A DNA stretch of 64,000 nt from Flexivirga alba (GTDB lineage: Bacteria > Actinomycetota > Actinomycetes > Actinomycetales > Dermatophilaceae): positions 4,154,001 through 4,218,000 of the forward strand of contig NZ_JBHSWH010000001.1 in the NCBI RefSeq assembly GCF_042661025.1, read 5' to 3'. The translations under genes and the position numbers were made by a program. This document shows, piece by piece, positions 34,591 to 44,641 of this stretch. Every line of letters starts with the position of its first letter. Position 1 is the stretch's first letter. The notes under the pieces are model-generated. The model did not search any database and was not told the origin of the DNA. It saw nothing but the letters and a program-made list of their open reading frames with translations.

Positions 34591-36438
34591 TTACTTCTTC
34601 GCTTTCTCCACGGCGCCGGTGTCCTGCGACAGCGCGGCGATGAAGGCCTCCTGCGGGACCTCGACGGAGCCGACCATCTTCATCCGCTTCTTGCCTTCCT
34701 TCTGCTTCTCCAGCAGCTTGCGCTTACGGCTGATGTCGCCGCCGTAGCACTTGGCCAGCACGTCCTTGCGGATGGCGCGGATGTTTTCCCGGGCGATCAC
34801 CCGCGTGCCGATGGCGGCCTGGATCGGCACCTCGAACTGCTGCCGCGGGATGAGTTCCTTCAACTTGGTCGCCATCGACACGCCATACGCATAGGCCTTG
34901 TCGCGGTGCACGATGTTGGAGAACGCGTCGACCTTGTCGCCCTGCAGCAGCACGTCGACCTTGACCAGGTCGGCCTCCTGCTCGCCGTCGGGTTCGTAGT
35001 CGAGAGAGGCATATCCGCGGGTCTTGGACTTCAATGCGTCGAAGAAGTCGAAGACGATCTCGGCGAGCGGCAGCGTGTAGCGCATCTCCACTCGCTCGGG
35101 CGACAGGTAGTCCATCCCACGCAGCGTCCCGCGCCGCGACTGGCACAGCTCCATGACCGCGCCGATGAACTCGCTGGGCGCCAGGATCGTGCCGCGCACC
35201 ACCGGCTCGGTGATGGCCGAGACCTTGCCGTCGGGGAACTCACTGGGGTTGGTCACCGTGACCGTCTGCCCGTCGTCGAGCCGCACGTCATAGACCACGC
35301 TCGGCAGGGTCGAGATCAGATCGAGGTCGAACTCGCGCTCCAGTCGCTCGCGGACGATCTCCAGGTGCAGCATGCCCAGGAAGCCGATCCGGAACCCGAA
35401 GCCGAGTGCCACCGACGTCTCCGGCTCGTAGACCAGTGCCGCATCGTTGAGTTTCAGCTTGTCCAGGGCATCTCGCAGGATCGGGTAGTCCGAGCCGTCG
35501 ATGGGATAGAGGCCGGAGTAGACCATCGGTTTCGGGTCGCGGTAACCCCCCAATGCGGTGGTCGCGCCACGGCGGGCCGTGGTGACCGTGTCACCGACAC
35601 GGGACTGGCGCACATCCTTCACACCGGTGATGAGGTAGCCGACCTCACCCACGCCGAGACCGTCAGACGGCTTCGGCTCCGGTGAGCTGACACCGATCTC
35701 GAGCAGTTCGTGTATGGCGCCGGTCGACATCATCTCGATGCGTTCGCGAGGGCTCAACGACCCGTCGATGACACGCACGTAGGTCACCACACCGCGGTAG
35801 GTGTCGTAGACCGAGTCGAAGATCATCGCCCGTGCCGGAGCGTCGGCATCACCCTGCGGTGCCGGGAGCTGCCGGACGATCTCGTCCAGCAGGGGTTCGA
35901 CGCCCACGCCGGTCTTGCCCGAAACCTGCAGCACCTCGGACGGGTCGCACCCGATGAGGCCCGCGAGCTCCTCGGCATACTTCTCTGGCTGAGCCGACGG
36001 CAGGTCGATCTTGTTGAGCACCGGGACGATCGTCAGGTCGTTCTCCATGGCGAGGTAGAGGTTCGCCAGGGTCTGCGCCTCGATGCCCTGTGCCGCGTCG
36101 ACCAGCAGGACGGCGCCTTCGCAGGCCGCCAGCGAGCGCGACACCTCATAGGTGAAGTCGACGTGTCCGGGTGTGTCGATCATGTTGAGGCAGTAGGTGG
36201 TTCCGTCCGCCTCCCACGGCATACGGACCGCCTGGCTCTTGATCGTGATGCCACGCTCCCGCTCGATGTCCATCCGGTCGAGGTACTGCGCACGCATCGC
36301 CCGCTGGTCCACGACGCCGGTGATCTGCAGCATCCGATCGGCCAGCGTGGACTTGCCGTGGTCGATGTGCGCGATGATGCAGAAATTCCGGATCAGGTCC
36401 GGTGGCGTTGCGGCGGGCGGCAGCGCCTGACGAGCCAT
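34591..36438 (-). CDS. lepA: Elongation factor 4 (LepA)
   Basis: A 615-residue translational GTPase that acts on stalled or mis-translocated ribosomes. The P-loop IIAHIDHGKSTLADR, DTPGHVDF and NKIDLPSA are present, and the LepA-specific C-terminal domain ends with AKCYGGDISRKRKLLEKQKEGKKRMK. ATG 36438 (MARQALPP) is preferred; a TTG 9 nt upstream is the alternative. In many actinobacteria hemW and hrcA follow; here trmB and a DUF4442 gene come next. Confidence 0.97.
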   Translation of the reverse strand: MARQALPPAATPPDLIRNFCIIAHIDHGKSTLADRMLQITGVVDQRAMRAQYLDRMDIERERGITIKSQAVRMPWEADGTTYCLNMIDTPGHVDFTYEVSRSLAACEGAVLLVDAAQGIEAQTLANLYLAMENDLTIVPVLNKIDLPSAQPEKYAEELAGLIGCDPSEVLQVSGKTGVGVEPLLDEIVRQLPAPQGDADAPARAMIFDSVYDTYRGVVTYVRVIDGSLSPRERIEMMSTGAIHELLEIGVSSPEPKPSDGLGVGEVGYLITGVKDVRQSRVGDTVTTARRGATTALGGYRDPKPMVYSGLYPIDGSDYPILRDALDKLKLNDAALVYEPETSVALGFGFRIGFLGMLHLEIVRERLEREFDLDLISTLPSVVYDVRLDDGQTVTVTNPSEFPDGKVSAITEPVVRGTILAPSEFIGAVMELCQSRRGTLRGMDYLSPERVEMRYTLPLAEIVFDFFDALKSKTRGYASLDYEPDGEQEADLVKVDVLLQGDKVDAFSNIVHRDKAYAYGVSMATKLKELIPRQQFEVPIQAAIGTRVIARENIRAIRKDVLAKCYGGDISRKRKLLEKQKEGKKRMKMVGSVEVPQEAFIAALSQDTGAVEKAKK

Positions 36439-36549
36439 GGGTGACAACGGGGCTTACCTCGAAAACGGCGGGAGTAGGTGACTTGCCACAGTCTCCCATG
36501 GCAGGCGCCCTCGTCCGAACTCAGCAGATCACCGGCAGGCGGACGAGTT

Positions 36550-37836
36550 TCATTTCTCCCGGCGCGCGAGCAGTGCACTGACGCCGGCGATCGCGATGCC
36601 GGCGACAGCCAGCATGGCGCCGACCCGGCTGGGCCACTCGTAGCCGAGGCCGTGGGAGAGCACGACGCTGCCCAGCCACGCACCCAGCGCGTTGGCGATG
36701 TTCAGCGTCGAGTGGTTCAACGCGGCCGCCAGCGACTGCCCTTTGTTCGCAACATCCATCAGTCGGGTCTGCAGCAACGGCACGAGCACGGAGGGTAGGA
36801 GACCGAGCAGGAAGACAGCCAGCACCGCGGTCGGCCGGGCCTGGGCCAGCACGCCGAAGACCGCCAGCAGCACCGCGATCGCCGCCAGCATCGCGATCAT
36901 CCCGCGCAACATCCCGTATGCCGCGACACGTCCCGAGAGCATCGTGCCAAGCGTCATACCAACGCCATACGCGACCAGGATCAGGGGCACCGCGGCGTCC
37001 TGGAAGCCGGCCAGGTGCGTCATCGTCGGGGTGATGTAGGAGAAGGTCGCAAACATGCCGCCGAAACCGACGGTCCCGACACCGAGCGTCAGCCACACCT
37101 GCGGGCGCGCCAGCGCACTCAGCTCCGATCGTGCGGACGCCCCGGCGTCCGCCGACTGCATCGGCACCCAGGCAAGGACGGCCACCACCGTGACCAGCGC
37201 GACCACGCCGACGAAGACGTAGGGCCACTGCCAACCGAGGTGCTGTCCGAGCAGCGTCCCCAGTGGGACGCCCACGATGTTCGCTACGGTCAACCCGGCC
37301 AGCATCATCGCCACGGCCGATGTGCGCCGGTGCCGCGGCACGAGAGACGCGGCCACCACCGAACCGATTCCGAAGAAGGCGCCGTGCGGCAGTCCGCTGA
37401 CGAAGCGCGCGACGAGCAGCAATGAGTAGTTGGGCGCGAGCGCCGAGCCGACGTTGCCCACCGCGAACGCCGCCATCAGTGCGACCAGGACGACTTTGCG
37501 GCGCACGCCGGCGGCAAGCATCGCGACCAGCGGTGCTCCGACCACAACCCCCAGCGCGTATGCCGAGACGACGTGACCAGCGGTCGGGATGCTGATGTGC
37601 ACACCGTCAGCGATCTGCGGCAGCAGTCCCATCGTGACGAATTCCGTTGTCCCGATGGCGAAACCACCCAGCGCGAGGGCGAACAGCGCGACCCGCACGC
37701 GCAGCGCGGACAGCGGTGCGTCGCCATCGGCAGCGGGTCGGCGCGGGGCCAGCGAGGTTGTCACTGACCCAGGGTTCCGTGTCACGGCGGTTACTCGCGA
37801 GTAGATCGAGCCGACGTGACAGGACTCACCCGCCAT
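36550..37836 (-). CDS. DHA1-type MFS transporter (AraJ/PbuE-like)
   Basis: A 428-residue membrane protein with 12 predicted helices. GTTEFVTMGLLPQIADGV in the first helix and loop, and RHRRTSAVAMMLAGLTVANIVGVPLGT, are typical of the AraJ/NepI/PbuE group that exports sugars, nucleosides or drugs. Substrate is unknown. ATG 37836 adds a polar stretch of about 45 residues before the first helix; a GTG at about 37764 (VTTSLAPRRP) is a more natural start. It is divergent from malate synthase. Confidence 0.8.
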   Translation of the reverse strand: MAGESCHVGSIYSRVTAVTRNPGSVTTSLAPRRPAADGDAPLSALRVRVALFALALGGFAIGTTEFVTMGLLPQIADGVHISIPTAGHVVSAYALGVVVGAPLVAMLAAGVRRKVVLVALMAAFAVGNVGSALAPNYSLLLVARFVSGLPHGAFFGIGSVVAASLVPRHRRTSAVAMMLAGLTVANIVGVPLGTLLGQHLGWQWPYVFVGVVALVTVVAVLAWVPMQSADAGASARSELSALARPQVWLTLGVGTVGFGGMFATFSYITPTMTHLAGFQDAAVPLILVAYGVGMTLGTMLSGRVAAYGMLRGMIAMLAAIAVLLAVFGVLAQARPTAVLAVFLLGLLPSVLVPLLQTRLMDVANKGQSLAAALNHSTLNIANALGAWLGSVVLSHGLGYEWPSRVGAMLAVAGIAIAGVSALLARREK

Positions 37837-37952
37837 TCGCGGTGTGAAGACGTCCAGCGGACAGCCACTTGCGTGGCCCGGTGAGGGCCGAAATGATCGT
37901 CGGGAGGGCGCACGCTAGGCTGCCCGTAGCGAGCCAGAGAATTCCGACATGC

Positions 37953-37961
37953 GAAAGTTTC
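37953..37961. promoter_or_regulatory. Short palindrome upstream of malate synthase, operator candidate
   Basis: GAAAGTTTC within GCGAAAGTTTCAC, 26 bp before the ATG. The surrounding AT-rich stretch (37941-37970) is the probable promoter of the malate synthase-glcDEF operon. The regulator is unknown. Confidence 0.3.
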
Positions 37962-37986
37962 ACATCACATTGTGGAGGTTGTACCA

Positions 37987-39588
37987 ATGTCCGACGAGAC
38001 CACGCCGAAACTTCCGAACGGCGTGCAAGTCACTGGCCCGATCCAGCCGAGGTATGCCGAGATCCTCAGCACGACCGCGCTGGAGCTCATCGCCGAGCTG
38101 CATCGCGAGCTGAACCCCCGTCGCCTCGAGGCCCTCGAGGCCCGCAAGCAGCGCGTCGCCGACGTGGCGGCCGGCAACGATCTGGATTTCCTGGCCGAGA
38201 CCCGCTCGGTCCGCGAGGACCCCGAGTGGAAGGTCGCCCCGCTGGCGCCCGGTCTGGAGGACCGCCGCGTCGAGATGACCGGCCCGACCGACCGCAAGAT
38301 GACGATCAACGCGCTCAACTCCGGCGCCAGGGCATGGCTGGCCGACCAGGAGGACGCCAACACCCCGCTGTGGGAGAACGTCGTCGAGGGTCCGCTGAAC
38401 CTCAAGGACGCGCTCGACGGCACGATCGACTTCACCAGCGCCGAAGGCAAGGAATACAAGCTCGTCGCGCCGGAGCAGCGGCCGACGATCATCGTGCGGC
38501 CTCGCGGCTGGCACATGCCGGAGAAGCACATCCTGGTCGACGGTGAGGAGACCTCCGGGTCGCTCGTCGACTTCGCGCTCTACTTCGCCGCGTGCGCGCA
38601 GAAGCAGATCGACGCCGGCAAGGGCCCCTACTTCTACCTGGCGAAGATGGAGAGCCACAAGGAGGCGCGTCTCTGGAACGACGCCTTCAAACTGGCGCAG
38701 GACCGGCTCGGCATACCGCAGGGCACCATCCGCGCGACCTGCCTGATCGAGACGCTGCCCGCCGCGTTCGAGATGGAAGAGATCCTCTACGAGCTGCGTG
38801 ATCACTCCTCCGGCCTCAACGCCGGCCGCTGGGACTACCTCTTCTCGGTCATCAAGACCTACCGCACGCGAGGCGCGGATTACATTGTGCCGGACCGCAA
38901 TTCGGTGGGTATGACGGTTCCGTTCATGAAGGCCTACACCCAGCTTCTGGTCAACACCTGCCACCGACGCGGTGCGTCCGCGATCGGCGGTATGGCGGCA
39001 TTCATCCCGAGCAAGGACGAGTCGGTCAACAAGGCGGCCTACGAGAAGGTCACCGCCGACAAGTCCCGCGAGGCCGGTGACGGCTTCGACGGCTCGTGGG
39101 TGGCCCACCCGGCGATGGTCGAGACCTGCAAGGAGGTCTTCACCAAGGTGCTGGGCGACAAGCCCAACCAGATCGACAACGTGCCGGAGGCCAACGTGCA
39201 GGCGGCGCAGTTGCTCGACGTGAAGTCAACTCCGGGCGACGTCACCTCTGCCGGCCTGCGCAGCAACATCGACGTGGCACTGCAGTACCTCAAGTCCTGG
39301 CTCGCCGGTCGCGGCGCCGTCGGCATCTACAACCTGATGGAGGACGCCGCCACTGCCGAGATCAGCCGTTCGCAGATCTGGCAGCAGATCCAGAACGACG
39401 TGAAGCTCGCCGACACCGGCGAGCAGGTCACCGAGGCGCTGGTGCTGAAGCTGGTGGACGAGGTGATCGCCGATCTGCCTGGCGACGCGGCCGACTACGA
39501 CGAAGCCAAGGCGACCTTCCTGCAGGTTGCCGTCGCGGACGACTACGCCGACTTCCTCACGCTCCCGGCATACGCACGCATGCCCTGA
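37987..39588 (+). CDS. aceB: Malate synthase (A type)
   Basis: A 533-residue enzyme that condenses glyoxylate with acetyl-CoA to malate. Motifs: TDRKMTINALNSGARAWLAD-like segment with the DQEDA metal-binding residues, RPRGWHMPEKH, TCLIETLPAAFEMEEILYELR and NAGRWDY. The length and the RPRGWH motif mark it as form A rather than the 720-residue form G usual in actinobacteria. ATG 37987 has TGGAGG 10 nt upstream. It is followed 6 bp later by glcD, so glyoxylate made by glycolate oxidase is used directly. Confidence 0.95.
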   Translation: MSDETTPKLPNGVQVTGPIQPRYAEILSTTALELIAELHRELNPRRLEALEARKQRVADVAAGNDLDFLAETRSVREDPEWKVAPLAPGLEDRRVEMTGPTDRKMTINALNSGARAWLADQEDANTPLWENVVEGPLNLKDALDGTIDFTSAEGKEYKLVAPEQRPTIIVRPRGWHMPEKHILVDGEETSGSLVDFALYFAACAQKQIDAGKGPYFYLAKMESHKEARLWNDAFKLAQDRLGIPQGTIRATCLIETLPAAFEMEEILYELRDHSSGLNAGRWDYLFSVIKTYRTRGADYIVPDRNSVGMTVPFMKAYTQLLVNTCHRRGASAIGGMAAFIPSKDESVNKAAYEKVTADKSREAGDGFDGSWVAHPAMVETCKEVFTKVLGDKPNQIDNVPEANVQAAQLLDVKSTPGDVTSAGLRSNIDVALQYLKSWLAGRGAVGIYNLMEDAATAEISRSQIWQQIQNDVKLADTGEQVTEALVLKLVDEVIADLPGDAADYDEAKATFLQVAVADDYADFLTLPAYARMP

Positions 39589-39594
39589 TTTTGT

Positions 39595-41066
39595 ATGACG
39601 AACAACCCAACACCGATCGCAGCTGTCACCGCACAGCTGCGGTCGGTGCTTGCGTCCGAGGCCGTCATCGACGACCCGACCCAACTGGCCACCTACGACT
39701 GCGACGGGCTGCTGCTCTATCGGGTGACCCCCGCTCTGGTGGTCCTTGCGCGCAGCGCCGACGACGTTCAACGCGCCGTGCGTGCCTGCGCCGAGCACGG
39801 CGTGCCGTTCGTGGCACGCGGGTCGGGCACCGGGCTGTCCGGCGGAGCACTCCCCACGCCGACGGTGTGCTGATCGTCATGAGTGGATTCCGTGAGATCA
39901 GAAGCGTTTCCGCGCGTGATCAGCGGGCCGTCGTCGACCCGGGTGTCATCAATCTCAACGTCTCGACGCGCACTCGCCCGGAGGGTTACTACTTCGCACC
40001 GGACCCCTCCAGCCAGCAGGTGTGCAGCATCGGCGGCAACGTCGCCGAGAACTCCGGTGGTGCGCACTGCCTGAAATACGGCTTCACCGTCACCCATGTC
40101 GTCGCGGCCGAGGTCGTCCTACCGGACGGCGAACGCACCACCCTCGGCAGCACTGCGCCAGACGCGCCGGGTTACGACGTGCTCGGCGCCTTCGTCGGCT
40201 CCGAGGGCACGCTCGGCATCGCGACCGAGGTCACCGTGCGACTGACCCGCTCTCCGGCCGCGGTCCAGACGTTCCTCGCGGGATTTGCCGACACCGACTC
40301 CGCGGGTGCGGCGGTCTCGGCGATCATCGGCGCGGGCATCGTGCCTGCGGCAATCGAGATGATGGATGCGCTGGCGATCGAGGCCGCCGAGGCCGCGGTC
40401 GCCTGCAACTACCCGCAGGGCGCGGGTGCGGTGCTGGTGGTCGAGTTGGACGGGCCCGAGCACGAGGTGTCGGTGGAACTGGCTGCCGCAGAGGCACACT
40501 GCCGCGACGCCGGGGCGTTCGAGATCCGGATCGCCGCCGATGATGAGGAACGCCAGGCCATTTGGCGCGGTCGGAAGTCAGCCTTCGCCGCCGTCGGCCG
40601 GATCAGCCCCGACTACATCGTGCAGGACGGCGTCATTCCGCGCACGGCGCTGCCGGAGGTGTTGCGGTCGATGACCGCCCTCGCTCGAGAGCGCGGTCTG
40701 CGGGTGGCCAACGTCTTCCACGCCGGTGACGGCAACTTGCATCCGCTGGTTCTTTTCGATGAGCGTGTGCCCGGTCAGGCGGCGGCCGCCGAGGAGACGT
40801 CCGGCGCCATACTCGACCTGTGCCTGGCGCACGGCGGCTCGATCACCGGCGAGCACGGTGTCGGCGCCGACAAGGCCAAGCACATGCCCAAGATGTTCAC
40901 CGATGACGACCTGGACACCATGCAACTCGTACGCTGCGCCTTCGACCCGACGGGAATCTCCAACCCCGGCAAGGTCTTTCCCACTCCGCGCCTGTGCGGT
41001 GAGGTCCCGGGCAAGCGGCACGCCGCGCATCCGGTGCAGGCCGCCGGGCTGGGCGAGGTCTTCTGA
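39595..41066 (+). CDS. glcD: Glycolate oxidase FAD subunit GlcD (frameshifted in this sequence)
   Basis: FAD-linked subunit of glycolate dehydrogenase, which oxidises glycolate to glyoxylate. The N-terminal VARGSGTGLSGGALP is the FAD/PCMH loop; after the break come GGNVAENSGGAHCLKYG, GSEGTLGI and NVFHAGDGNLHPL, and the C-terminal GEHGVGADK. The frame ends early at 39873 because the C run 39852-39855 has four C; a fifth restores the full 490-residue protein. The start ATG 39595 follows the malate synthase stop by 6 bp. Confidence 0.93.
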
Positions 41067-41068
41067 CG

Positions 41069-42289
41069 ATGGATCTGATCACTCCGCTGCACGATCTGGG
41101 TGTCGACGTGCGACCCGGCGAACACTCCGATGCCCTCGATGGCCATGTGCCCGGATGCGTCGCTCGCCCGACGACCACCGAGCAGGTCTCGACGGTGCTG
41201 CGCGCGGTCGACGAACGCAGTGCCGTGACGGTGGTGCGCGGCAACGGCACCAAACAGACGTTCGGCGGAGTGTGCCCTGCCCCTGATCTGGTGCTGGATA
41301 CCCGGGCCCTGGACCGGCTGATCGAGCACCAGCCGGGTGATCTCATCGTCCGCGCCGGGGCCGGTATGCCGCTCGCAGATCTCCAGGAGCACGTTCGCGA
41401 CAGCGGCCAGTTGCTCAGTCTCGACGAGCCGGTGCAGGGCGGCACCATCGGTGGCGTCCTGGCGACCAACACGAGTGGACCGCACCGGCTGCTGCACGGT
41501 ACGGCCCGCGACCTGCTGATCGGTATCACCGTCGTCCTCGCCGACGGCACCATCGCGCACTCCGGTGGCAAGGTCGTCAAGAACGTCGCGGGCTACGACC
41601 TGGGCAAGCTGCTCGTCGGCTCCTACGGCACGCTCGCCGTCATCACCGAGGCGACCTTCCGGCTGCACCCTGTCCCCGAAACCCGTTCCTGGGTTACCGC
41701 ATCGGTTCGTTCTGACGAGCTCGAACCACTCCTTGCGCGGCTGTGTCATTCGCAGCTGGCTCCCGCGGCACTCGAAATCGACTGGCAGCCGGGCAAACTC
41801 ACGACGGTGGCGCTGCTGATCGAGGGCACCGCCGACGGAGTCCCCGGTCGCGTCGAAGCCGCACGCGACGAGTTCGGAACCACCACCGAAGTGGTCCCCG
41901 ACCTCGACTGGCCGTGGCTGCTGCCGTGCCCGACCGATGGCACCGGCATCGCTCTCAAGATCACCTGCCGCCTTGGTGCGGTCGCTGAAATCGCCGACGC
42001 AGCAACCGAACTCGGACTCCACGTGCGTGGCGCGGCGGGCACCGGCGTCCTCTACGCCGCCGCACCCGCGGATGTGTCGGCAGCAGCGCTCGCCGCGACG
42101 TTGCAGTTGTTGCGCCCGCTCGCGGCACGTGAGGGCGGGGCGGTGGTCCTGTTGACCGCACCGCTCTCGCTCCGTTACGACATTGACGTCTGGGGCCCGG
42201 TCGACGGGCTTCCGGTGATGCGCCGACTCAAGCAGCAGTTCGACCCGGGTCGGCAGCTCGCCCCCGGCCGATTCGTGGGAGGCATCTGA
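41069..42289 (+). CDS. glcE: Glycolate oxidase FAD-binding subunit GlcE
   Basis: A 406-residue protein with a PCMH-type FAD-binding domain: VVRGNGTKQTFGG, GGTIGGVLATNTSGPHRLLHG and KVVKNVAGYDLGKLLVGSYGTLAVITEATFRL are clear GlcE signatures. Unlike GlcD it lacks the complete substrate site and pairs with GlcD and GlcF. It starts 2 bp after glcD and its stop overlaps glcF (ATGA). Confidence 0.93.
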   Translation: MDLITPLHDLGVDVRPGEHSDALDGHVPGCVARPTTTEQVSTVLRAVDERSAVTVVRGNGTKQTFGGVCPAPDLVLDTRALDRLIEHQPGDLIVRAGAGMPLADLQEHVRDSGQLLSLDEPVQGGTIGGVLATNTSGPHRLLHGTARDLLIGITVVLADGTIAHSGGKVVKNVAGYDLGKLLVGSYGTLAVITEATFRLHPVPETRSWVTASVRSDELEPLLARLCHSQLAPAALEIDWQPGKLTTVALLIEGTADGVPGRVEAARDEFGTTTEVVPDLDWPWLLPCPTDGTGIALKITCRLGAVAEIADAATELGLHVRGAAGTGVLYAAAPADVSAAALAATLQLLRPLAAREGGAVVLLTAPLSLRYDIDVWGPVDGLPVMRRLKQQFDPGRQLAPGRFVGGI

Positions 42290-43623
42290 TGACCGGAGGT
42301 CCGTTGAACGAGCTTGCCGGCGCCTTTGACGCACACAACCCGCCCTCGCAAGAACTCATCGCCGACTGTGTGCACTGCGGCTTCTGCCTGCCCGCCTGTC
42401 CGACATACCAGCTGTGGGGTGAGGAGATGGACTCACCGCGCGGCCGCATCCACCTGATGCAGGCCGGGCTGGAGGGAGCACCACTCACCGATCAGATGGT
42501 GGAGCACTTCGACGCGTGCTTGGGTTGCATGTCGTGCGTCACTGCCTGCCCGAGTGGGGTGCAGTACGACCGGCTGCTGGAGCAGACCCGCGCCCAGGTC
42601 GAGCGGCGGCATGAGCGGTCCCGCTCCGAAAAGGCTTTGCGTGAAACGATCTTCAGCCTCTTCCCCTACCCCGCACGCCTACGCAAGCTGCGCGGACCAC
42701 TGCGGGCGACCCAGCGTCTCGGCCTCGACCGCGCGCTGCGACGGACCCGACTCCTTGACCGCTTCTTCCCCGGCCTGGCCGCGATGGAGCGACTCACTCC
42801 GAAACTCGGGACAGCGGAGAAGTTGCCGGCGGTGGTACCCGCTGTCGGCGAGCAGCGTGCAGTGGTCGGCCTGCTGACCGGCTGTGTCCAGGACGTCTTC
42901 TTCTCCGACGTCAATGCCGCGACCGCTCGCGTCCTGGCGGCCGAGGGATGCCGCGTCGTCATACCCAGCGGGCAAGGGTGTTGCGGTGCGCTCAGCAGTC
43001 ACTCCGGCCGCGAGGCGGAGGCACAACGATTCGCCCAGCAGACGATGGCGACCTTCGATGCTGCGCCCGAGATCGAGACCGTCGTGACCAACGCGGCCGG
43101 CTGTGGCAGTGCGATGAAGGACTACGGGCCGCTCTTCGCCGCCGAGAATGACGACGCCACAACGCAATCCGCGGAAGCGTTCGCGTCGAACGTGCGTGAC
43201 CTGAGTGAAGTGCTCACCGAGCTCGGCACCGTCGCGACCCGGCATCCGCTGCCAATGCGCATCGCTTACCACGACGCCTGTCACCTCGGCCACGCACAAG
43301 GAGTGCGCTCGCAACCGCGTGAGCTGTTGCGCGCGATCCCCGGCGTGCAACTGGTCGAGATCCCGGACGCCGCCATCTGTTGCGGCTCCGCCGGGGTCTA
43401 CAACATCCTGCACCCGCAAACCGCCGCCGAGCTGGGCGAGGCCAAGGCACGCAGCATCATGGCAACGAAGCCCGACCTGATCGTGACCGCCAACCCCGGC
43501 TGCCTGATGCAGATCGCCAACGCCCTGGAGCGGCTCGGCACACCGATCCCGATGGCACACACCGCAACTGTCCTCGACGCCTCGATTCGCGGGCTGCCCG
43601 TGGAGAGCCTGGTGACACCATGA
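42289..43623 (+). CDS. glcF: Glycolate oxidase iron-sulfur subunit GlcF
   Basis: A 444-residue electron-transfer subunit. Two [4Fe-4S] motifs, CVHCGFCLPACPTY and CLGCMSCVTACPSGV, lie in the first 90 residues, followed by two CCG-type domains (GQGCCGALSSHSG and AICCGSAGVYN). It passes electrons from the GlcD flavin to the respiratory chain at the membrane. The stop overlaps the PemK-like gene (ATGA). Confidence 0.95.
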   Translation: MTGGPLNELAGAFDAHNPPSQELIADCVHCGFCLPACPTYQLWGEEMDSPRGRIHLMQAGLEGAPLTDQMVEHFDACLGCMSCVTACPSGVQYDRLLEQTRAQVERRHERSRSEKALRETIFSLFPYPARLRKLRGPLRATQRLGLDRALRRTRLLDRFFPGLAAMERLTPKLGTAEKLPAVVPAVGEQRAVVGLLTGCVQDVFFSDVNAATARVLAAEGCRVVIPSGQGCCGALSSHSGREAEAQRFAQQTMATFDAAPEIETVVTNAAGCGSAMKDYGPLFAAENDDATTQSAEAFASNVRDLSEVLTELGTVATRHPLPMRIAYHDACHLGHAQGVRSQPRELLRAIPGVQLVEIPDAAICCGSAGVYNILHPQTAAELGEAKARSIMATKPDLIVTANPGCLMQIANALERLGTPIPMAHTATVLDASIRGLPVESLVTP

Positions 43624-44183
43624 CGTCCCGTTTCAACCTGGCCCGGACCGCCACCCGCGTCCTTGGCGACGTGCTGCGCGATTCACTTCGCAAGTCCGAG
43701 CGGCACCGGCCGTCCGGTCGGCCGGCGGGCGGAGAGCGCCCGTCAACCGCTCGCGCTCAGCCCGCGCATCCGGCGTCGGCCTACCCCGGCGACTACTCCG
43801 GGGCTCCGACCATGACCTACGCACCCAAGCCCGACGGCAAACCCGACCCGGGCGAAATCGTCTGGGGTTGGGTGCCTTTCGAGGAGGATCACAGCCAGGG
43901 CAAGGACCGGCCGGTCCTGCTCGTCGGCCGCGACGGCCGGTGGTTGCTCGCTCTGATGCTGACCAGCAAGGACCACGACCGCGATACCGAGCAAGAACGC
44001 CGCGCCGGCCGGCTCTGGTGTGACATCGGCACCGGCGACTGGGACCCGACGCGCCGCCCGAGTGAAGTGCGCGTCAATCGGGTGATCCGGTTGTCCGAGG
44101 AGACCATCCGGCGCGAGGGCTCGGTGTTGCCGCGCGCGAAGTTCGACCTCGTCGCCGACGCGGTGCGCGCGGCTCACGAGTAG
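43620..44183 (+). CDS. PemK/MazF-family protein, no antitoxin visible
   Basis: 187 residues. A disordered N-terminal 70 residues rich in Arg, Pro and Ser is followed by a PemK/MazF-like barrel: GEIVWGWVPFEEDHSQGKDRPVLLV, then VNRVIRLSEETI. The family includes mRNA interferases, but the extension and lack of a small partner gene suggest a chromosomal, non-addictive relative. The ATG overlaps the glcF stop, so it is co-transcribed with the glycolate genes, an odd place for a toxin. Confidence 0.7.
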   Translation: MTSRFNLARTATRVLGDVLRDSLRKSERHRPSGRPAGGERPSTARAQPAHPASAYPGDYSGAPTMTYAPKPDGKPDPGEIVWGWVPFEEDHSQGKDRPVLLVGRDGRWLLALMLTSKDHDRDTEQERRAGRLWCDIGTGDWDPTRRPSEVRVNRVIRLSEETIRREGSVLPRAKFDLVADAVRAAHE

Positions 44184-44350
44184 CTCCTCCTCGCCCTTCC
44201 TTCCCCAAGCGGACGCGAGCAGCGCTGAGCGAAGAGGAGATCCGGCCGTTTCGAGGCCCGTTTCGAGGCCCGTGATGTCTCGGCACATCGGTGACATTCG
44301 GGCTGCTATGGGGTGCGAACTCTCTGCAGGGGGTGCGGGCGCCGCGGCCA

Positions 44351-44540
44351 TGCAGATCGTGCGCGAGTGTGCTCCGCACTTTCTGCCGTCCCGGACCAAC
44401 CGGGCACCGGCACCGAGATTACGGACCAGCAGCAAGTGCGCCCCGCCGCACCTCCTGCTGGTCCTCATGCGTCAATCACAGTTGCGCCCGCCGACGTCCT
44501 GCAGATCGTGCGCGGGAATGCCCGCACTATCGGCAGTCCC
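44351..44540. repeat. Imperfect 41-bp direct repeats flanking a strong hairpin
   Basis: Copy 1 at 44351-44392 and copy 2 at 44500-44540 share TGCAGATCGTGCGCG, CCGCACT and CGGCAGTCCC-like blocks. Each can itself fold (GCGGG-AAT-GCCCGC in copy 2). The 149-bp period encloses the hairpin at 44423-44464. Confidence 0.6.
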
Positions 44541-44632
44541 CCAAGCCGCCGCCGCCCTCCGCGCGGCATACGCCTGATTGCGACCTGCCTTTTGCCGGGT
44601 GCGGGTACCCGATACTCGATGTTTCCGGTACC

Positions 44633-44641
44633 GTAAGTTAC
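44633..44641. promoter_or_regulatory. Palindrome in the acyl-CoA dehydrogenase promoter
   Basis: GTAAGTTAC, 32 bp before the ATG, inside an AT-richer stretch. TetR-type lipid regulators often bind such sites; no such regulator is encoded in the window. Confidence 0.3.

Noticed and set aside
33406..35685. 759-codon open frame on the plus strand
   Set aside because: It is antisense to trmB and lepA, both clear genes; long shadow frames are expected in GC-rich DNA.
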